Positions 6,398 to 7,412 of a stretch of DNA of 7,412 bases are shown piece by piece. Source of the DNA: Acidobacteriota bacterium (GTDB taxonomy: Bacteria > Acidobacteriota > UBA890 > WLXD01); the NCBI GenBank assembly GCA_022571615.1, contig JACZXM010000058.1, forward strand, positions 2,669 through 10,080, read 5' to 3'. The first letter of the stretch is position 1. Each line of letters begins with the position of its first letter. A program made the translations under genes and the position numbers. Below the pieces are notes generated by a model, which ran no database searches, was not told the origin of the DNA, and saw only the letters and a list, made by a program, of their open reading frames with translations.

Positions 6398-6970
6398 ATG
6401 GAGAAATCTGGTCGTCGACTGCACCCAGGCGGGCTTCCAGAACCGGCCGGCCTGTATTCACACGCTATGAAGGCAGGGGGCTTCCTGTTTCTCTGCGGAC
6501 AGTCAGGCAGAGATTCGGATGGCAGCCTGGCGCTGGACCTCGAAGGCCAACTGAAGCAGACGTTCCGCAACATCGGTGCCATCCTGGCAAGCGAGGGCCT
6601 CACGTTCCGCAGCGTCGTCAAGTTCACGACCTACGTCGTGGACAAGGGCCACATCGCAGAGTTTCACCAGGTCAGGTCGGGGATTTACGAGGAAGTGTTC
6701 CCCTCCGGTGACTACCCCCCGAATACACTTCTCGTGGTCACGCAACTCGCCGTCGCAGAGTTACTCGTCGAGGTCGAGACCGTGGCCGCCCGGAGCGATA
6801 CGGACCCGGCTCGTCTGACCATCAGGGGAATGGACAAACAGAAGGTCGGGCAGTTCGCCTCCGAGCTTCGCGCGATTCGCCCTCCCGAGCCCTACAAGGG
6901 CAAGGGCATCCGCTACGCGGGTGAGGCGATTCGGCGGAAGCAGGGCAAGGCGTTTGCCGGGGGCAGGTAG
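6395..6970 (+). CDS. RidA-like protein fused in frame to the C-terminal part of ribosomal protein L6
   Basis: Residues 1-133 are a complete RidA/YjgF/YER057c-family domain: [18 protein letters not shown], then [25 protein letters not shown] and, at the end, LLVEVETVA. These trimeric proteins act on reactive enamine/imine intermediates or in degradation of aromatic and N-containing compounds. The arginine equivalent to E. coli RidA Arg105 appears to be Asn110 (YPPNTLLVV), so classical imine deaminase activity is doubtful. Residues about 138-191 are the last third of L6 (DKQKVGQF, then [16 protein letters not shown]). The stop lies 2 bases before rplR, as expected of L6 rather than RidA. ATG 6395 or 6398 can serve as start after the duplicated AGAGG sequence. 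The fused protein is probably not a working ribosomal protein. A chimeric assembly is the leading alternative. Confidence 0.85.
   Translation: MMEKSGRRLHPGGLPEPAGLYSHAMKAGGFLFLCGQSGRDSDGSLALDLEGQLKQTFRNIGAILASEGLTFRSVVKFTTYVVDKGHIAEFHQVRSGIYEEVFPSGDYPPNTLLVVTQLAVAELLVEVETVAARSDTDPARLTIRGMDKQKVGQFASELRAIRPPEPYKGKGIRYAGEAIRRKQGKAFAGGR
6800..6970 (+). pseudogene. rplF: rplF (ribosomal protein L6) 3' fragment joined to the RidA-like gene
   Basis: From about residue 136 of the fused frame the sequence aligns with the C-terminal end of L6, beginning [13 protein letters not shown] and containing the nearly invariant [11 protein letters not shown]. The N-terminal domain and half of the C-terminal domain, roughly 120 residues, are missing, so the fragment cannot replace L6. 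It is followed directly by rplR, the normal L6-L18 order of the spc operon. The right end of the window therefore derives from a real ribosomal locus. Confidence 0.9.
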
Positions 6971-6972
6971 CC

Positions 6973-7341
6973 ATGGAGAAGCATAAAGCCAAAGCGAAGC
7001 GGCATCAGCGGCGCAAGAAGCACGTTCGCAAGCGCGTGTTCGGGGAGCCGGAGCGGCCTCGCTTGACCGTCTTTCGGAGTCTGAATCACATCGCCGCTCA
7101 GGTGATCGACGACGAGAGCCGACGTACGCTCGTCCAGGCCAGCAGTCGTAACAAGGAGCTGCGCGACTCGATCGGGTGCGGGGGCAACTGCAAGGGCGCG
7201 GCCGCGGTGGGCCGGACGTTGGCTCAGCGGGCGGTGGCCCACGGGATTCGGGACGTGACCTTTGACCGGAACGGGTATGCGTATCATGGCCGGGTCAAGG
7301 CCCTGGCCGAAGCGGCCCGCGAGGCGGGGCTGCGATTCTGA
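6973..7341 (+). CDS. rplR: 50S ribosomal protein L18
   Basis: This 122-residue protein is ribosomal protein L18, which binds 5S rRNA in the large subunit. It has the basic N-terminal tail ([20 protein letters not shown]), [20 protein letters not shown] and the C-terminal [19 protein letters not shown]. Length is normal. [16 protein letters not shown] in the middle resembles the version I associate with Planctomycetota (recollection, not a search). ATG 6973 lies 2 bases after the L6 stop, with AGG in the preceding bases as a weak ribosome site. In the spc operon S5 should follow. Only 71 bases remain in the window: ATGs at 7393 and 7403 could open it, and AGGA 7 nt before 7403 favours that one, but too little is visible to call it. 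Confidence 0.95.
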   Translation: MEKHKAKAKRHQRRKKHVRKRVFGEPERPRLTVFRSLNHIAAQVIDDESRRTLVQASSRNKELRDSIGCGGNCKGAAAVGRTLAQRAVAHGIRDVTFDRNGYAYHGRVKALAEAAREAGLRF

Positions 7342-7412
7342 GCCGACAGACTCGGGCGCGTAACTGGGCCATCTCCGGTTCGCGCCGGCAGGATGCAAAC
7401 ACATGACGCAAG

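Noticed and set aside
7402..7411. ATGACGCAA near the right end, shared with the palindrome at 1330-1375
   Set aside because: It is a single 9-base match without the dyad and lies at a probable start codon; coincidence is likelier than a second operator.

Overview
This is a high-GC bacterial window. A molybdenum-hydroxylase locus fills the centre, and at both ends it joins pieces of unrelated housekeeping genes. The central block looks like the accessory metabolism of a soil or aquatic Actinobacteriota/Chloroflexota-type bacterium (inference from gene style). The ribosomal protein L18 at the right end carries the GGNC-type signature I associate with Planctomycetota. The window may therefore not come from one genome, and both ends should be treated as possible assembly chimeras until checked.

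Layout, left to right. (1) Positions 1-1103, minus strand: an apparently full-length 4,5-dihydroxyphthalate-decarboxylase-like protein. It has no stop codon and runs in frame into a family-2 glycosyltransferase fragment at the window edge. (2) 1104-1455: a divergent control region with an almost perfect 46-bp AT-rich palindrome at 1330-1375. (3) 1456-1739: two small translationally coupled ORFs with coding-like third positions and no recognised function. (4) 1750-6228: a tightly packed three-gene operon for a xanthine-dehydrogenase/CO-dehydrogenase-family enzyme. It encodes the molybdopterin subunit, a medium subunit with a CoxG-like domain fused in front of the FAD domains, and the 2Fe-2S small subunit. 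(5) 6229-6394: an intergenic stretch ending in a tandem duplication of a start-codon region. (6) 6395-6970: a RidA-like protein that runs in frame into the C-terminal third of ribosomal protein L6. (7) 6973-7341: rplR (L18), which normally follows L6. The last 71 bases hold no supportable gene.

The three operon proteins should form one (LMS)2 molybdenum hydroxylase. Substrate is hydroxylated at the Mo centre, electrons pass through two 2Fe-2S clusters to FAD, and the fused CoxG-like domain may tether the enzyme to the membrane or hand electrons to quinone. The decarboxylase-like and RidA-like proteins fit a degradative pathway for an aromatic or N-heterocyclic compound, but no substrate can be named. 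The enzyme is not a CO dehydrogenase, because the AYRCSFR loop is absent. The usual catalytic glutamate position reads glutamine.

The most notable points are the CoxG-FAD fusion, the Glu-to-Gln change, and the two outward-facing in-frame gene fusions. Both fusion joints contain GAGCGAT-nnn-GAC in the same reading frame.
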